From positions 27,727,987 to 27,791,986 of the forward strand of contig NC_043987.1 of the NCBI RefSeq assembly GCF_902150065.1: a stretch of DNA of 64,000 nucleotides, given 5' to 3'. Shown here piece by piece: positions 1-12,284 of this stretch (positions are counted from its first letter, which is position 1; every line of letters begins with the position of its first letter). The notes below the pieces were generated by a model, which did no database searches, had not been told where the DNA came from, and saw only the letters and a list, made by a program, of their open reading frames with translations. This stretch comes from Myripristis murdjan (taxonomy: Eukaryota; Chordata; Actinopteri; Holocentriformes; Holocentridae). The position numbers and the translations under genes were made by a program.

Positions 1-1459
1 CAGGCACTTTAACTGCAAAAAAGGATCTCCTTCATAAATCATTTAGTTTCATCATCAGTGATCGTCAGTCATTTTCTTGACACTGTTAGGCTCACCTTCC
101 TTATTCTGCCTCCTCTCTGCATTTTTACACCAGCAGAAAAAATGCCTGAAACAAGTGAAACTGCACTGTAAAACAAGTTATCTCATCCTATTGGCAGTTT
201 GTATTTCTTTTCAAGATAAATGAGATTGCATAAAACTGAATGTACTGTATAACTAAACGACTGGTTGAGATGGATTTTTTTTTTCAGCTGTGTTGGTAGT
301 GATTGTTGAGTGAGTGGGGTGTGTTACTTCCCACCCAGATTTTCAGTCAGCTGAGGGTCCAAAGCAGTGACCTCCCAGTCAGAAGGCTGCTGCTCCAACC
401 TGGAGGCAGGCCTGCTGTGTGTGTGTGACAGCTGTGTGCTTGTCAGCTGGGATAGCCAGAGGAGTCAGCGCGGCTCTCAGTATCGCAGAGTGTGAGTTTA
501 GTTCACGGTGCTGCTCAGGGCTGTTATTATTGGTGCCATGCTGTAGAGAGACAGTGCTGAGCAGACTGAGGATGCCGTTGTATTGCCCCAGGGTACAAAC
601 ACAGGTAAGTGTGTGACTCGAGCTGACAGCTACTCACTTCTGACTTACCATCTGTCTTTTTCCATTTTATTTCTGCTCAGGTTCCTGCTTCCAACAGGCA
701 AACAGGCTCGAGAAGAGAGTGATCAGTGCTAACAAATCGCACGTCCTTACTCCTCTTTTTATAGGGATTAGATGGATGTAGTGAATGCAAAGGTCGCTTT
801 GAGATGTCTCGTCTTATTACTCACTGATGTCAAGGCTCTGCAGTTCTTCCACTCAGTCTGTGTCTCTGTGTGAAAGATGCAAGACTTACAGAGCTGCACA
901 AATCTAACAGCATAATGTCAGCATAACTAATTTTACTACTCCTTTGCCTGTAATTCACTATTCCCTTTCACCTCAGAGCCAGGTGCACATTCACTGGAGA
1001 GCACAGCACAGCACTGCGAATCACTATGTCTTCAATATGTTTGCAGCAGCCACTCGCACCTTTACATTTTACAGTAATTAGAAGTTCTTGCCTCTCTAAG
1101 TCCACAGAAGACAGAGGGACAGACGGAGAATATAGGTTAACGACCTGTATTCTAACAGACCCTAATGCTTTAGGGTCTGTATTGGGAAGCTGGTTGGCTT
1201 TATCAGATCTTAAGTTTGCATTCACACAGCCTCGAACTGTTCATTATTACATCTGACTGGGCTCTGATCTGGGACCTGCTGTCAGTGAGCGCTCCACCAC
1301 AGTGTCTGGCTCGAAGGATTGTGTGAGGAGCGAACCGAGATCAGTGGGGAAGAAATACAGATGTGCTAGATGCCCTGTTTCCATGGAAACAGCACAGAGC
1401 CCGCCTTACCCCCTGTAGCTTGTACACACCACTGTTCACATACCCATGTGTGTGCCTGT

Positions 1460-1490
<31 letters not shown>

Positions 1491-2777
1491 CGCGTAATGT
1501 TTTAATATGTCTGCTGACATTTGCAGTGCTTTCATATGGGTCAGATAATTAGGGGTCCTTCCAGCCAATCAAGCCCTTTCTTACAGTCAGGTTCAGTGGA
1601 GGTATTTGATCTCTCATTTGTGTTATAAACTATATTAATCTACTATTTACTGCAGAGGAAAACAGGGTTTATTTCTGTCAGACTCATCAGGCAAGTGGGC
1701 TGCAGTCATTCAAAAGAGACCTCAAGAAGGCTGGATTTTTTTTTTTTTTTTTTTTTTTTGCTACCATCAATATAACTGGAGTCAACATATTTAGGCTTTT
1801 TTCTGATTTATTCTTTCAAATCAATCAATTTGTAGCCTACCAGTCAATTAATGAAAAACATAAAATAACACATAATGTATTAACATAATGAATAACACAT
1901 AATGTAGAATTACAGAAAGCAGATGAGAGAAATGCAACAAATATATAAAATACAGGTTTGCCATTTACCTCCCAGAAACTTTCATAAAATATTCTCCATT
2001 CCATGTCAACCTTTTGGTTTTTTGATAGTGTGTTTGTTACACTAACATGCAGCACCGCTCAGTGCAGCAGCTAGACTTCAGGTTTTTCCTTTACTTCCAG
2101 CTGATTGTACTTAATTTATCCTAATTTAGCATTTATCATTCATTTAACAATTTATCATAGACACATCTTATTTTGCCTATAATACATGGTTCATAATAAC
2201 TCAATGCAAATATTTCAATTATTATTATTCTTTTTAAATTTCCCTCTTTTTAAAATTCCCTCCAAAACATCTTAGGGCAAGATGAAAGGTAAAATTTGGC
2301 CCTCTGGCTGTACCTCTGATGACAGAAACTGTTCACAGTCTGGGTGTGGTTTTCTTTAAAATGTCCATCTCTGCTGTTGAGTGCTAAAATGTGACTGCTC
2401 TTCTGTGTTGGTGCAAGTGGAAGTTTTTTTTTTTTTTTTTTTTTTAACATATTTTGGCATGACTCCAAAGTGTTCCACTCACCACATCACATTCATTTGC
2501 ATTTTTTCTCCACGCTGAGTGACTCACCTGCAGTTCAGATCGTCACTATATTGGTTTCTTTGGATCTCTGTCAGTTGCCTCATGTTGCACTGGAAACAAA
2601 ATATTCCCCCAACTTTCAATTCTATCAAGTAAAGGGACAAAAAGCCGACAAGAACATTTGACACCACAACACTGTTTGAAGAATGAGACTGTAATTTTGT
2701 TTTTTCCATCATGATCCTGTCACTGTGTGATAGTTTTGATAAAACAAAATTGCAGAAAGTATTCCCTCTTCTGACTA
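1..2777. other. Intergenic, no gene recognised
   Basis: I recognise no coding exon here. It holds a (TG)n run near 1455-1490, poly-T tracts near 1739-1759 and 2426-2445, and AT-rich sequence. A short open stretch ending in a good donor (GTAAGT) at 605 could be an exon, but its continuation after the next acceptor stops quickly, so I do not call it. Confidence 0.5.
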
Positions 2778-3148
2778 GGGCTGGTTGATATGGAAAAAAT
2801 CAAATACCACAATATTTTTGACCAAATACATTGATACTGATACTGCGGCAGGATTCTTGGGATGTCTATTGGCACGTTCACAAAATATTTACCCAATGAG
2901 ATTTCTGATAAATAATCATTAGTCATCAGTAATGCCTATATAAATGCCTAATAACTAAGTGGGTAACAGCTAATAATTGTACTGCAAAAACAGCATGGTA
3001 AATTCAGAAAATGACATCACTTACTGTAATGCATCCTTTTAAACCAGGAAAAAAAACAATACTACCAATATTACGATATCTAAAATCTCAGACGATATCT
3101 AATCTCATATCACAATATTGATATAAAATCGATAAATTACCCAGCCCT
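2778..3148. mobile_element. Non-autonomous DNA transposon (AT-rich MITE)
   Basis: The ends are inverted: the left end reads AGGGCTGGTTGATATGG and the right end reads close to its complement (ATCGATAAATTACCCAGCCCT). The interior is rich in ATATCGATA-like words, as in the abundant teleost MITE family with GGGCTGGGCGATAT termini. No coding sequence is present and no clean target duplication is visible. Assignment to hAT or another superfamily is from memory of similar termini. Confidence 0.6.
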
Positions 3149-4516
3149 GCTGTAGACTTTATAGAGCTAAAGGGTGACAAAAACTTTGGACACAGGAGAG
3201 GAAACTGCTTTGTCCAGGTATGAGAAACATCAAAGCATACAGTCAATTTTAGGGTTTGTATAATATCAGCAATACAGTGAATTATGGCTCCCAGAGAGAA
3301 CCAACTAATGTAATAAAAATTTTGGAAAGAGTATCACATCATGCATTACTCATTACTTTGTAGGGTCAGAAGTGCAATACCAACATGGACTGAATTTAGC
3401 CTCGGTTGCTAATTCCAGCAGTGCAGGTTTTTTTTTTTTTTTTTTTGCCACTACTTGCATATATTGCAGAGGCATTCTGGGTAAGTGAGTCCACAGCTCA
3501 TGGTCCAGTCATGTCACTGCATCAGTTTCTATTTTTGACTCAACAATTTAGAATAAATGAAATATGAAATGTTTAATAGGATGAACCATAATTTGCTACA
3601 TTTTTAAAACGTATTTTAAAAATGACTCTTTTTAAGAGAAGGAAAAGGAAGAAGGAAATAAAGGCCTATAAAGCAAGACAGTGGACTTTTTAGATTTCAA
3701 AATTTAGAGCACAAGGTGGGAAATATGATGTGTAAGTTACAAAATGGCACAAAGCAGAAAATGAAAATATCTTAAATGAAGAAAAAATTCAATTAGAAAA
3801 CAGACTGGGACATTGCCCTGGACTTTTTTCTCCTTTTAGACACATTTTTTTTTCATTCATTTAAGTGATTGTAAATGAATACATTTATTAACAACATAAA
3901 CAGTCTTACTGACTTTCCAGCAACAAGCATGCATTTTTAGTTCAGTTACAGAAAGGTCAAAGTTATATGAGTTAAACATATAGTAGATATTGTCGGGCAA
4001 ATAACTCCAGCTGTGTCTGTCTTAAATCCAGGCTTTCCAGATACAAGCTCATGAGTGCAACAGTCTGAAATGAAAAATATATCTTGTGGGAGTTTCCAGT
4101 AAATGACCCAGAGCTGCTTTGGGCATCAGTAGAGGAATGAAAAGGAGGAAATGCACCCCGGGATGTCAGCTAAATCATCATTTATAATAAAACATAATGT
4201 CAATCAGTCTTCTCATCTTCCTCTGATAGTCTTATGGCAATTATATTTTTTCCTGAGATTCGTATACCTTTGCCATTTGAGGTATCACTCACGGTATTTA
4301 AAATAAATAAATTACATTCCAGCAGATGGCGCCATACCATTACACAGCCACAGCCAGATTATAATGCAGGCTTATCTTGGGATGTCCGAGCACATGTATC
4401 AGACTTCATACCAGCACAATTTACACAGTTTCTTCTCTCTGCAGGAGATGTTACTCACTCTGAATCTTAATCTTAAACACAATAAAAGTATACGTGCGGT
4501 TCAACTTTTACATTTG
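3149..4516. other. Upstream flank of ApoL gene 1
   Basis: No exon is recognised. Two short blocks recur upstream of gene 3: AAAGGGTGACAAAA followed by a GGAAACTG word (about 3170-3215 versus 30978-31025), and GGCATTCTGGGTAAG followed by GAGTCCACAGCTC (about 3472-3500 versus 31810-31840). They look like remnants of the ancestral gene flank carried along by duplication. Poly-T lies near 3428-3446. Confidence 0.4.
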
Positions 4517-4532
4517 GAAAACGAAACCGAAA
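4517..4532 (+). promoter_or_regulatory. ISRE-like site upstream of ApoL gene 1
   Basis: The word GAAAACGAAACCGAAA contains overlapping matches to the interferon-stimulated response element core GAAANNGAAA, about 135 bp before the exon 1 ATG. A second IRF-type word, AGTGAAAGTGAAG, lies on the - strand near 4567-4580. Paralogues have related words at the same relative position. Binding by IRF/STAT factors is inferred from the consensus. Confidence 0.6.
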
Positions 4533-4665
4533 GCAATACGGGACCCTCCCTGCCTCCAATAAGCTCACTTCACTTTCACTGTCCACAGTGAGTAAGAGGT
4601 TTTCAGCCGATGCAGCTTCACACTTCTAATCTTGACAATTTTTTATTTATCTACGCGGCCATAAG

Positions 4666-4756
4666 ATGTCACGGCAAGAAAATGACAGGAAACCAAATAG
4701 AGACAGACAGACGTTGGCAAGGTAGGCTAGCCTACATTTTGAAATTTTAGGTAACT

Positions 4757-4827
<71 letters not shown>

Positions 4828-5714
4828 ATAGATAGATATAAATTCTTAGATCAAATTTAGAGTGATCTTCAATTTCTAATAAGCAGTTCATTCAACTGAA
4901 TTGGCCTATAGGTTACTCAGTGTAACATTCATGTAATAAAACAAACAATTTACAGTAATTGGAATATAAATAAAATTAATCATATCAAGGTAAATATGAG
5001 AGTAAAAGCGATGATCACAGAAATACATATATATGGCATTGAGTATTCTTTGCAGACTGGTGTAGGCTATAGTGTTAGGCTATGTACACAACAATCAGCC
5101 ATAGCATTATGACCACTGATCGGTGGAGTGAGTAACATTGATTAGGCGCTTACAGACGCACCTGTCAGTAGGTGGGATATATTGGGCAGCAAGTGAATAT
5201 TTGGTCCTGGAACTTGCTGTGTGGAAAACGGGAAAAATGGGCAAGCTTGAGGACGTGAGCGACTTTGAAAAGGGCCAGATTTCGATGGCTAGACGACTGG
5301 GTTAGAACAGTGTCCAAAACTGCACGTCTTGTGAGGTGTTGAGGTGTAGCTCAAACTGCTGGAAAAGTGAATACTGACCCCCTGTCCACCGCCGAAAGCG
5401 CCTACAAAGCGCCTACGGGCACATGAGCGTCAGAACTGGACCAGTGGAAGAAGGTGGCCCAGTCAGATGAATCATGGTTTCTTTTACATCATGGGGATGG
5501 CCTGGTGCGCGTGCGTGGTTTTCCTGGGGAAGACATGGCACTGAGATGCATTATGAGAAGAAGGCAAGCTGCCTGTCATTCATGTGGATGTTAATTTGAC
5601 ATTTAATACCTGCCTAAACATTGTTATAGACCCAGTGTGTGTGCGCGTCCCTATCACCCATACACCAACTTTAACTTTCACTATGATGCCTCAGTAAGAA
5701 ATGCAGACATCAGT

Positions 5715-5768
<54 letters not shown>

Positions 5769-8656
5769 AGATGGATAGGAGAAGTAGGATAGGAGTAGCC
5801 AAGGTATTTTCTTCAAATGCTTTCAGAATAAGAGTGATGGTTAATGATATAAGAGTAATATCACTTGAATTTACTTACTATTCTGAGATATTAACTGCTG
5901 TAGCCTTTACTGATTTGAGTTTTTTTTTTTTCTGTATTTTATGTAATTATGTTTCTAAATAACCAGTTCATTTCCAAACCCTGTACAAGCCTGAAATTAC
6001 ATGTCTGATAAATAATTGGAAGAAACTTCAGCTGTTGCCCTTTGACCTGTTTTGTAACTGATGCCCCATTGTGTTGCTCACTACCTGGAGCCAGAATCCA
6101 GTTAGGAAGATACAGTCCACTGTTCAAGTTCAAGCAAGATTTTTCAACAGTACAACTTGGGGTCACAATCAATCATTAAGAAGAAAAATAAATAAATAAA
6201 TAAAAAAAGCAGGGTCAAGGTTAAAAAAAAAAAAAAAAAAAAAGCTGAAGTGATGCTGTGTTTTCAAAAGTAAATTTCTTAATGTTGTTTTGTGTTACAG
6301 AGAAGAACTACAGAGGGAATTATGGCATTACATCTCAGATACCTTCAGCTGCATTGACACAGTGGGGAAATTCTTTGACTCTCTCTCTGAATGGGAGCAA
6401 GAGAGGAAGATAGAGGTCACCGAGTTGAACAAAATCAAAGATGAGGCTGACCTGAACTCGGTGTTAAAGAAGGCTCTAGGAGGCTTGGAGAAGCTTGACT
6501 CCTTCCTGGATGCTGTGGAGCGGCTGGCGGTCACCTCGCTGCAGGTGTTCATGAAGAACAAGGTCTTACAGCTGCCCCAAGAGATCAGCCTTGAAAAAGT
6601 TCAGGCTGTCATTAACGATTCAAGCCGTTCCTGCCCATTTCTTCTTGAGTTTAAGAGAGATGACAGTACCTTCTTCCGCCCAAACATTAAAAATGCGGAA
6701 GTGTTTGCAGTTCATTTGGGAAGATACCTATGGATCACCCAGAAACTCTGTAGCATGATAGAGAAAAGGTAAGCTGGCAGTTTATCAGTGCTTTCCCTGA
6801 AATAATATACAAATTGCTTGAGAGGAACTATAGAATATCTCAAAATGTATTTTTATTTTCCTATTCACAGCTCTGTTAATGACTTATGGCAGATAAGGAC
6901 TGAACTAAAAATGGTTCATCTTGCTGTGGATTTGTCTGAAGAAAACATACAAAATATGCTTGGTCATATACGTCAGCTGGTGAGTATCAGGTAAGCATTA
7001 TTCATGTAGGATCTTTTGGACCCAGGACTTGTTATCAGTTGTTCTGTTCAGGTTTTGTGATGCGGGTCTTGCCAGGACAGCTGGCACTTTCTGAGACATT
7101 TTTTTTTACTTCGAAAATGAATGTAAAAATATAAATATAAGGAAAACTTGATTGAGCTTCATTTTTATTTTCAGTAAATAAATATAAAACTTACCTGTAT
7201 AAAATTACGGAAACCCAAGAACTCAAGTCTCCTTTAGCTGTGGGGGGTAAGCCAAATGAAGCGAGATTGTTTGAGAAGGGCTGAGAAGTGCGTTTAGCCT
7301 AAGACATGGCCCGAAGCCTGCAAAGCCTCATTTTGAAATACGATAAAGGCTGAGGAAAAGCCAAGTCCCAGTTTAATACCAGAACACTTTTATTGGCCTG
7401 GTGTGGCCGCACATTTTTTTTCTTTTTTTGTCAAAAAATGATACAATGGCTAAAGTTTAAGTTCAAGTTTATTTAACAGTCCATTATCAATATCAGTGGA
7501 ATTTTTATGGTATTTTGAAAGTTGCATGTTTCATAATCAAAACAGGGACCTGGTATGCGTTATAGCATTGTAACTAGTGATCACAAACTACAATGGGTAC
7601 CTTTAAGTTAACATCAAGTATAGCAATAATAACCTAACTTTTCCTGTGATCTCCTCTCTCTTTATCAGGATGGACCAGCACTTCAGGCTGGTGTTCTTGT
7701 TCCAGGACGTGCCGTGTTCAGAGTTCATCAGTGAGTACAGCGAGCGAAAACCCAGGATCCTGCGGTTTCTGTCTGACCTGGAGGAGACAGCTGTCAAACT
7801 CGACGAGATGAAGCTGGGGGCGGACATCTCAGGTGTGACCAGCAGCTCGGTGGGGGCAGTTGGAGGTGTGCTTTCCATCATTGGTCTGATCTTAGCCCCC
7901 TTTACAGCTGGAGCATCTTTAGGTCTGACCCTAACTGGAGCAGGGCTGGGAATTACCAGTGGAGTCACTGCTGTAGTCACTACAACCACAGAGAGTGAAG
8001 TCAATCGTAAAAATCAAAACAAAGCCAATGAACTCCTCCAAAACCTTATGGAGAATATGCAGATTATCCAGCATTGTTTGGAGAAAGCATCCTTTCATCC
8101 AGTCACTAGAGATGGAGTGGGTAAATCAGATGTGGCCGACACAGCAGTAACAGGAGTGTGTGGAGCTGGTGAGATTCTAAAAGATATTATTTCTTTTATC
8201 ATTGACCTGCAAGAGGCAAAACCTACCCTGCAGAGTGCAAATATGAATCAGCTGGTGGTCCAGGGAGCTGAAACAACAGCTAATGAGCTGCAGATTGCAA
8301 ATGAGGTTGAGGAGGTGGCCCAGGGAGCTGAAGCAATTGCTCAGATGCCCAGGGTGGCCGCAGGTACAGGACAGGCAGCTGCCAGAGGGGTTGCTGCCCT
8401 CAGCATGCCAGTCAGGGCTGGTTTAGGCGTCCTCAATGGACTTTTCCTTGGCTTGGATATCTATAACATCTGTAAAGACAGCATCAGTCTGCACCATGGC
8501 AGCAAGAGTGAAGCCTCAGAGTTCATCAGAGCCAGATCTGCACTTTGGCGTTCAGAGCTGGACTCATGGCAGAAGATCCATGACTCCCTGTGTCAAGGCC
8601 TGGAGACATCAGAGAAAAACAAAAAAATCCTGCAGAAGCCATTTTATCCAGAGTGA
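4666..8656 (+). CDS. Apolipoprotein L-like gene 1 (four coding exons, intact)
   Basis: Exons are 4666-4721, 6301-6768, 6871-6990 and 7669-8656, together 1632 bp and a 543-residue product. All three introns have GT/AG ends and split an Arg or Ser codon after AG (phase 2), so exons 2 and 3 are symmetric. Residues about 19-214 are predicted helical and charged. The last exon opens with [12 protein letters not shown] and carries the ApoL hallmark at about residues 277-319 (VGGVLSIIGLILAPFTAG, then LTGAGLGITSG), a hydrophobic hairpin. A second hydrophobic stretch (LGVLNGLFLGLDIYNIC) precedes a C-terminal charged helix (SWQKIHDSL). ApoL proteins insert into membranes and several mammalian members are interferon-induced; the function here is inferred. 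No signal peptide is evident, suggesting an intracellular protein. AATAAA lies near 8744. Closest relative in the window is gene 2. Confidence 0.85.
4758..4826. repeat. (TA)n(TG)n microsatellite in intron 1 of gene 1
   Basis: An alternating TA run passes directly into a TG run. Confidence 0.95.
5090..5632 (+). mobile_element. Tc1/mariner-like transposon relic
   Basis: The start matches the familiar teleost Tc1-like end (CAATCAGCCATAGCATTATGACCAC). Transposase-region words follow: a start region reading MGKLEDVSDFEKGQI, then RRLG, then CCTGTCCACCGCCGAAAGCGC and a region encoding ESWFLLHHGDG. Large internal deletions join distant parts, and the 3' third and right terminal repeat are missing. 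It is a dead, 5'-retaining fragment in intron 1 of ApoL gene 1. Confidence 0.8.
5718..5764. repeat. (CT)n microsatellite
   Basis: A pure CT dinucleotide run in intron 1 of gene 1. The preceding 70 bp are homologous to the duplicated intron segment of gene 2 at 21831-22190. Confidence 0.95.
7442..7668 (+). other. Intron 3 segment conserved between genes 1 and 2
   Basis: The end of intron 3 of gene 1 is nearly the same as 27910-28135 in gene 2, including the pyrimidine-rich CTCCTCTCTCTTTATCAG acceptor. This supports a recent duplication covering introns as well as exons. Confidence 0.6.
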
Positions 8657-9639
8657 GATAAATAGATAAAAACTAAAGTTCCATTTGATCCACTGGATCA
8701 GAACCAAAACAAAACTAGTTTGCATCCTGTAGTAGAAAGAGTTAATAAATACATAATAGAATCACAAAGGTTTACTTAAATAATGTTAACTAATGCAGTT
8801 TACACTAAATTACATACTAATCTGTAATACCACATACCACCACATGCACTTCAAAACTAACTCTTCTTAACATGCTAACATGGTTAATGATGTTATTCCT
8901 ATGCCTAACCTCGAGTGTCTGCCTTGCCTCGCCTTGATTCATGTGTCAGTTCACTGCACAAATATAATCTGCAAATATCACATATAACTAAAGTTTCCAG
9001 CAGTGAGTCAGTGGTGTGGCTCCTCTGTCCTGAGACAACTGTCACCTTTTCTTTGTCTGGTAGTGCAGGAAGCTTTTCATTTGCTCTGAAATAAGTAAAA
9101 TGGGTCAGACATGAACTGCTGGCTTTAGTAGAGATTACTTGTCATGCTAATGAACAACCTGCATTCAATTACTATGAGTGCTAAAGCGTTACACTCATAC
9201 ATAATTACATTCATATTTTAAATATTGGAGGTAGATAGATTTATGGGTATAGATTTATTTTTCCTTGGCTGATGTCTAGAGGATTACTCATAATGTGATC
9301 CTGAATTTGAGGAAATATTTACACAGGAAGTCTAGGTCAGTGTGAGAGGAAGTGTTCCTCACCTTCGCTGCCATTTTGCTTACACTGTGCACGGATATAT
9401 TTGTTTTTCTCTCACCATTAATCATGACAACCATTTCCAATTGGAAAGTCACACTCTCCAATTTGATTTTTTGTCAATTATTTTATTTTAAAACTTTAAC
9501 TTTGTTCTTGTTCTCTTTCTGGGGAGTCAACAGATGAGTCGATAAAGATCAATAAATAAATAAAAATGACAAAGGGACTTTGAATTCAGAAAGTGTGATG
9601 TGGTACATTGTATGCATGTCATTTCGTATTTATTTATTT
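8657..9639. other. 3' flank of gene 1, duplicated downstream of gene 2
   Basis: From the stop codon to about 9600 the sequence matches 29121-30110 apart from small indels. Shared words include CTGCCTTGCCTCGCCTTGATTC and GAGACAACTGTCA. The duplication unit that produced genes 1 and 2 therefore extends about 1 kb beyond the stop. No exon is seen. Confidence 0.6.
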
Positions 9640-10500
9640 GTCTAGAGAAGTAAAATTTGTCTAGAGAAGTAAAAAATGTATGTATATATCTCACCCCTAA
9701 CCCTAACCCCTATATACATCTCACCCCTATAAATTAATGTATTTTCAGACAGAGTAATGCTTTCAAACATGCTCTTCCCTGACTGGACAAATCTGATGCC
9801 TAACTGATGGACCCAAGAGAGGCAGTCCTGGATCATGGGGGATGCCAAGCCGCCAGCCTGAGTAATCAGGTTGATGCAATGTGCACCACAATGCAAATTG
9901 AAGGCTAATGGCTGCTGCCTTTTCAGAGGTGCCTGTGCACCAGTGTACTTCCCTGCCATGTTTGAGGCACCATCATAAGTCTGTCCTCATAAGCAAGACA
10001 TTGGGATACTGGGCCTCAACAACACATTAGCTATCACCTTTGCATTGCCTTGGCCTGCTGTCTCAGACACCTGATAGAGCCCAAGACGCTCCTCCTGTGG
10101 GACAAGCTCATGGTCCGCATACAGCAGACAAACACTTTCCTGTTCAGTACCAGAGATATCCTGAGTACCATCAACAATAACTGAAAACTGAACAAAAGGA
10201 AGACACCTAATTTCACTTGTAATGTTTTTAATTATTCTATTGGCTGTTATGTTCGGAGTATCATTCTGTGATTTGGGGCCCGTGTACATTTTATTACGCT
10301 CATTTCAGTAAAATGGGATCATCCTCTTCTGCCCTAAGTCTCAACAGCTGATATAAATGACGACTTTCATAAGTGTGACCTCTTAAGGCTTGTTTCTGTC
10401 TTGACACATGCCATACAGAACCCACAACCTTCATTAAGCTATGTCTAGCCAACTCCTGCTGTTTCCCCTATGCACTGGATAATGTGCACTGACTGGGTTA
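9640..10500 (-). mobile_element. hAT transposase relic (ZMYM1/DUF4371-like)
   Basis: Read on the - strand from 10500 down, three blocks of a ZMYM1-type hAT transposase appear in order. The first reads QALRGHTYESRHLYQLLRLR, the next includes FSVIVDGTQDISGTEQES and YQVSETAGQGNAKV, and the last includes KYTGAQAPLKRQQPLAF then HCGAHCINLITQAGG. Frame changes and stops separate them, so the gene is dead. Poly-T follows near 10544-10567. It lies between ApoL gene 1 and the sulfotransferase gene. Confidence 0.75.
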
Positions 10501-10896
10501 TAATATAATATAATAATAATGCAACCCCAAAATTATTCTTTACTTTTTTTTTTTTTTTTTTTTTTTACAAGCCCAAATATGAGGAGGCTCTTTTCTATTT
10601 CATAATATTGATAAACAACTGCTCAGCCAACTTACCTGAGACTCTGTGGCTCTGACTGTCCCTGCCTCTCTGAAACAACCTCAGATCTCTGAATTGTCTT
10701 TGCCTAATGACACCAATAGGACACATTTCCATAAACTTTTCATAATAGCATCAAAACCAGTTAAATATCAAATATCAATTGTCCTTTTTTGGTTGAAAAT
10801 AAAGAAAGTGTTATGCATCAGATTTCCAATGGCTGCTTTTGCATACAAACAAACACACAATAAATATATCAAATATATCTGACATCATAGCACTGC

Positions 10897-11570
10897 TTTC
10901 AATCAATCAAACTTTATTTAGCACCTTTCAAACAAATATGACATTCAAAGTGCTTTACATCTTGATTGACAATAAACATAAAATAAGAAGTAAAGACCAA
11001 TGCACACTCATAAAATATGGTTAGTTAAAAAATAAAAGATCAAGAATTAAAAAATAAAAATAATCAGACAGAGGAGTGATAAAAAGTTTTAAAACAATAA
11101 TAAAATACAGCAATAATAAAAGATAAGAATACTGAATAAAACATAAAAACAATAAAAATGTAGAATAGAAACAATAGAAACAATCAGTAAAATAATAAAA
11201 CAAAAACAGATAAAAATAATAAATAGAGTACCTATGAAACTATAAAATTATAACACACTACATAAAAGCCAGACCAAAGAGATGAGTTTTTAGTCTATGT
11301 TTAAAAGTGTCAGGGTTTCCAGCTCCTCTAAGATCCTCTGGAAGACTGTTCCAGAGTTTTGGTGCATAGTGGCTGAAAGCAGCATCGCCAAATGTTTTAA
11401 TTCTACTCTGTGGAACAGCTAAAAGAGAAGAGCCGGAGGATCGGAGGAGCCTTCCTGGTTCATGTAATAAAAACATCTCTGAGATATAGTCTGGGAATCT
11501 ACAGCCAAAAAATATCCGGGGAATATTCACAGAAAGAGAAGGAGGTTATAATCTAAGAGGAGAACTGAAT
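10897..11570 (-). mobile_element. L2-clade LINE 3' fragment
   Basis: On the - strand this encodes the C-terminal tail typical of L2/CR1-like reverse transcriptases (FSHYAPKLWNSLPEDLRG then FKHRLKTHLF), followed by a 3' untranslated region. That region ends in the common fish LINE tail seen on the + strand as AATCAATCAAACTTTATTTA with CAAAGTGCTTTACAT. It is heavily 5'-truncated. Confidence 0.7.
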
Positions 11571-11989
11571 TAAAAAAAAAAACAAAAAAAACCCAAAACA
11601 AAACATAAAGTAGGAACAACAATGACAAGCATGTGCATCAAGCTGTGGGTTGACTTTGTAGAACAGTTTGGAGCAAGAGATAAAACAAAGTACAAATATA
11701 AATATATTTAAAAAGAAGTACAAAAAAATTATTTATAAATAGGTATATGGAAGATGAGGGATAAAATAAATTGCTAAACTGATAGGGGATAGGCAGATAG
11801 GGGTAATTATGTAGTATAGACCAATGATTATATAATTTAATGGATGTGGTAAACATGTTTATTGATATGGATATCTATGTAGCATATATACAGTGATATG
11901 GATAAATATGTAGTATATATATATTGATATGGATAAAGATGTAATAGTTATATAAACTATAATGGCTATGGAAGGGGTGGGAATTCTAA

Positions 11990-12200
11990 CAAAGTGCATA
12001 CTTCTTCCCACTCCTGTTTCGAACTTGTGTTTATGATTTGATGATGCTTGTATTATTATTTTTGTTTTGTTTTGTTTTACATATGTATGTATGTATGTAT
12101 GTATATGTACATACACTTTTTTATATTATCTCTCTCTTTCTTTCTTTTTCTTTTAGACATGTTCGAAATAAATTCATTCATTCATTCATTCATTCATTCA
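11990..12200 (+). mobile_element. LINE 3' end with (ATTC)n tail
   Basis: The stretch ends with ACATGTTCGAAATAAATTC followed by a pure ATTC tandem run, a tail found on fish L2/CR1-like elements. It carries no reverse transcriptase sequence and contains a short (TATG)n run. Confidence 0.6.
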
Positions 12201-12284
12201 CATATACAGACATGTGGTGCCACAAGGCCCATGAATGTTTGAGCTGCTTATTTCTTGGACTGAGAAAACTGTGACACACATCTT

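Noticed and set aside
419-616. Open frame ending near a GTAAGT donor, possible exon
   Set aside because: After the next plausible acceptor the frame stops within about 15 codons and the peptide resembles nothing known; a first exon cannot be supported.
1341-1568. His/Thr-rich open frame
   Set aside because: It is the translation of a (TG)n microsatellite, as are similar frames at 17237, 21549, 32265, 42143 and 46755.
7603-8004. Open frames antisense to ApoL last exons (also 28070, 37043, 60715)
   Set aside because: They recur only because the sense exons are homologous; the sense frame has splice sites and family motifs and the antisense frame has none.
9690-9712. CCCTAACCCTAACCCC, telomere-like repeat
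   Set aside because: Only two units; too short to argue for an interstitial telomere or fusion point.
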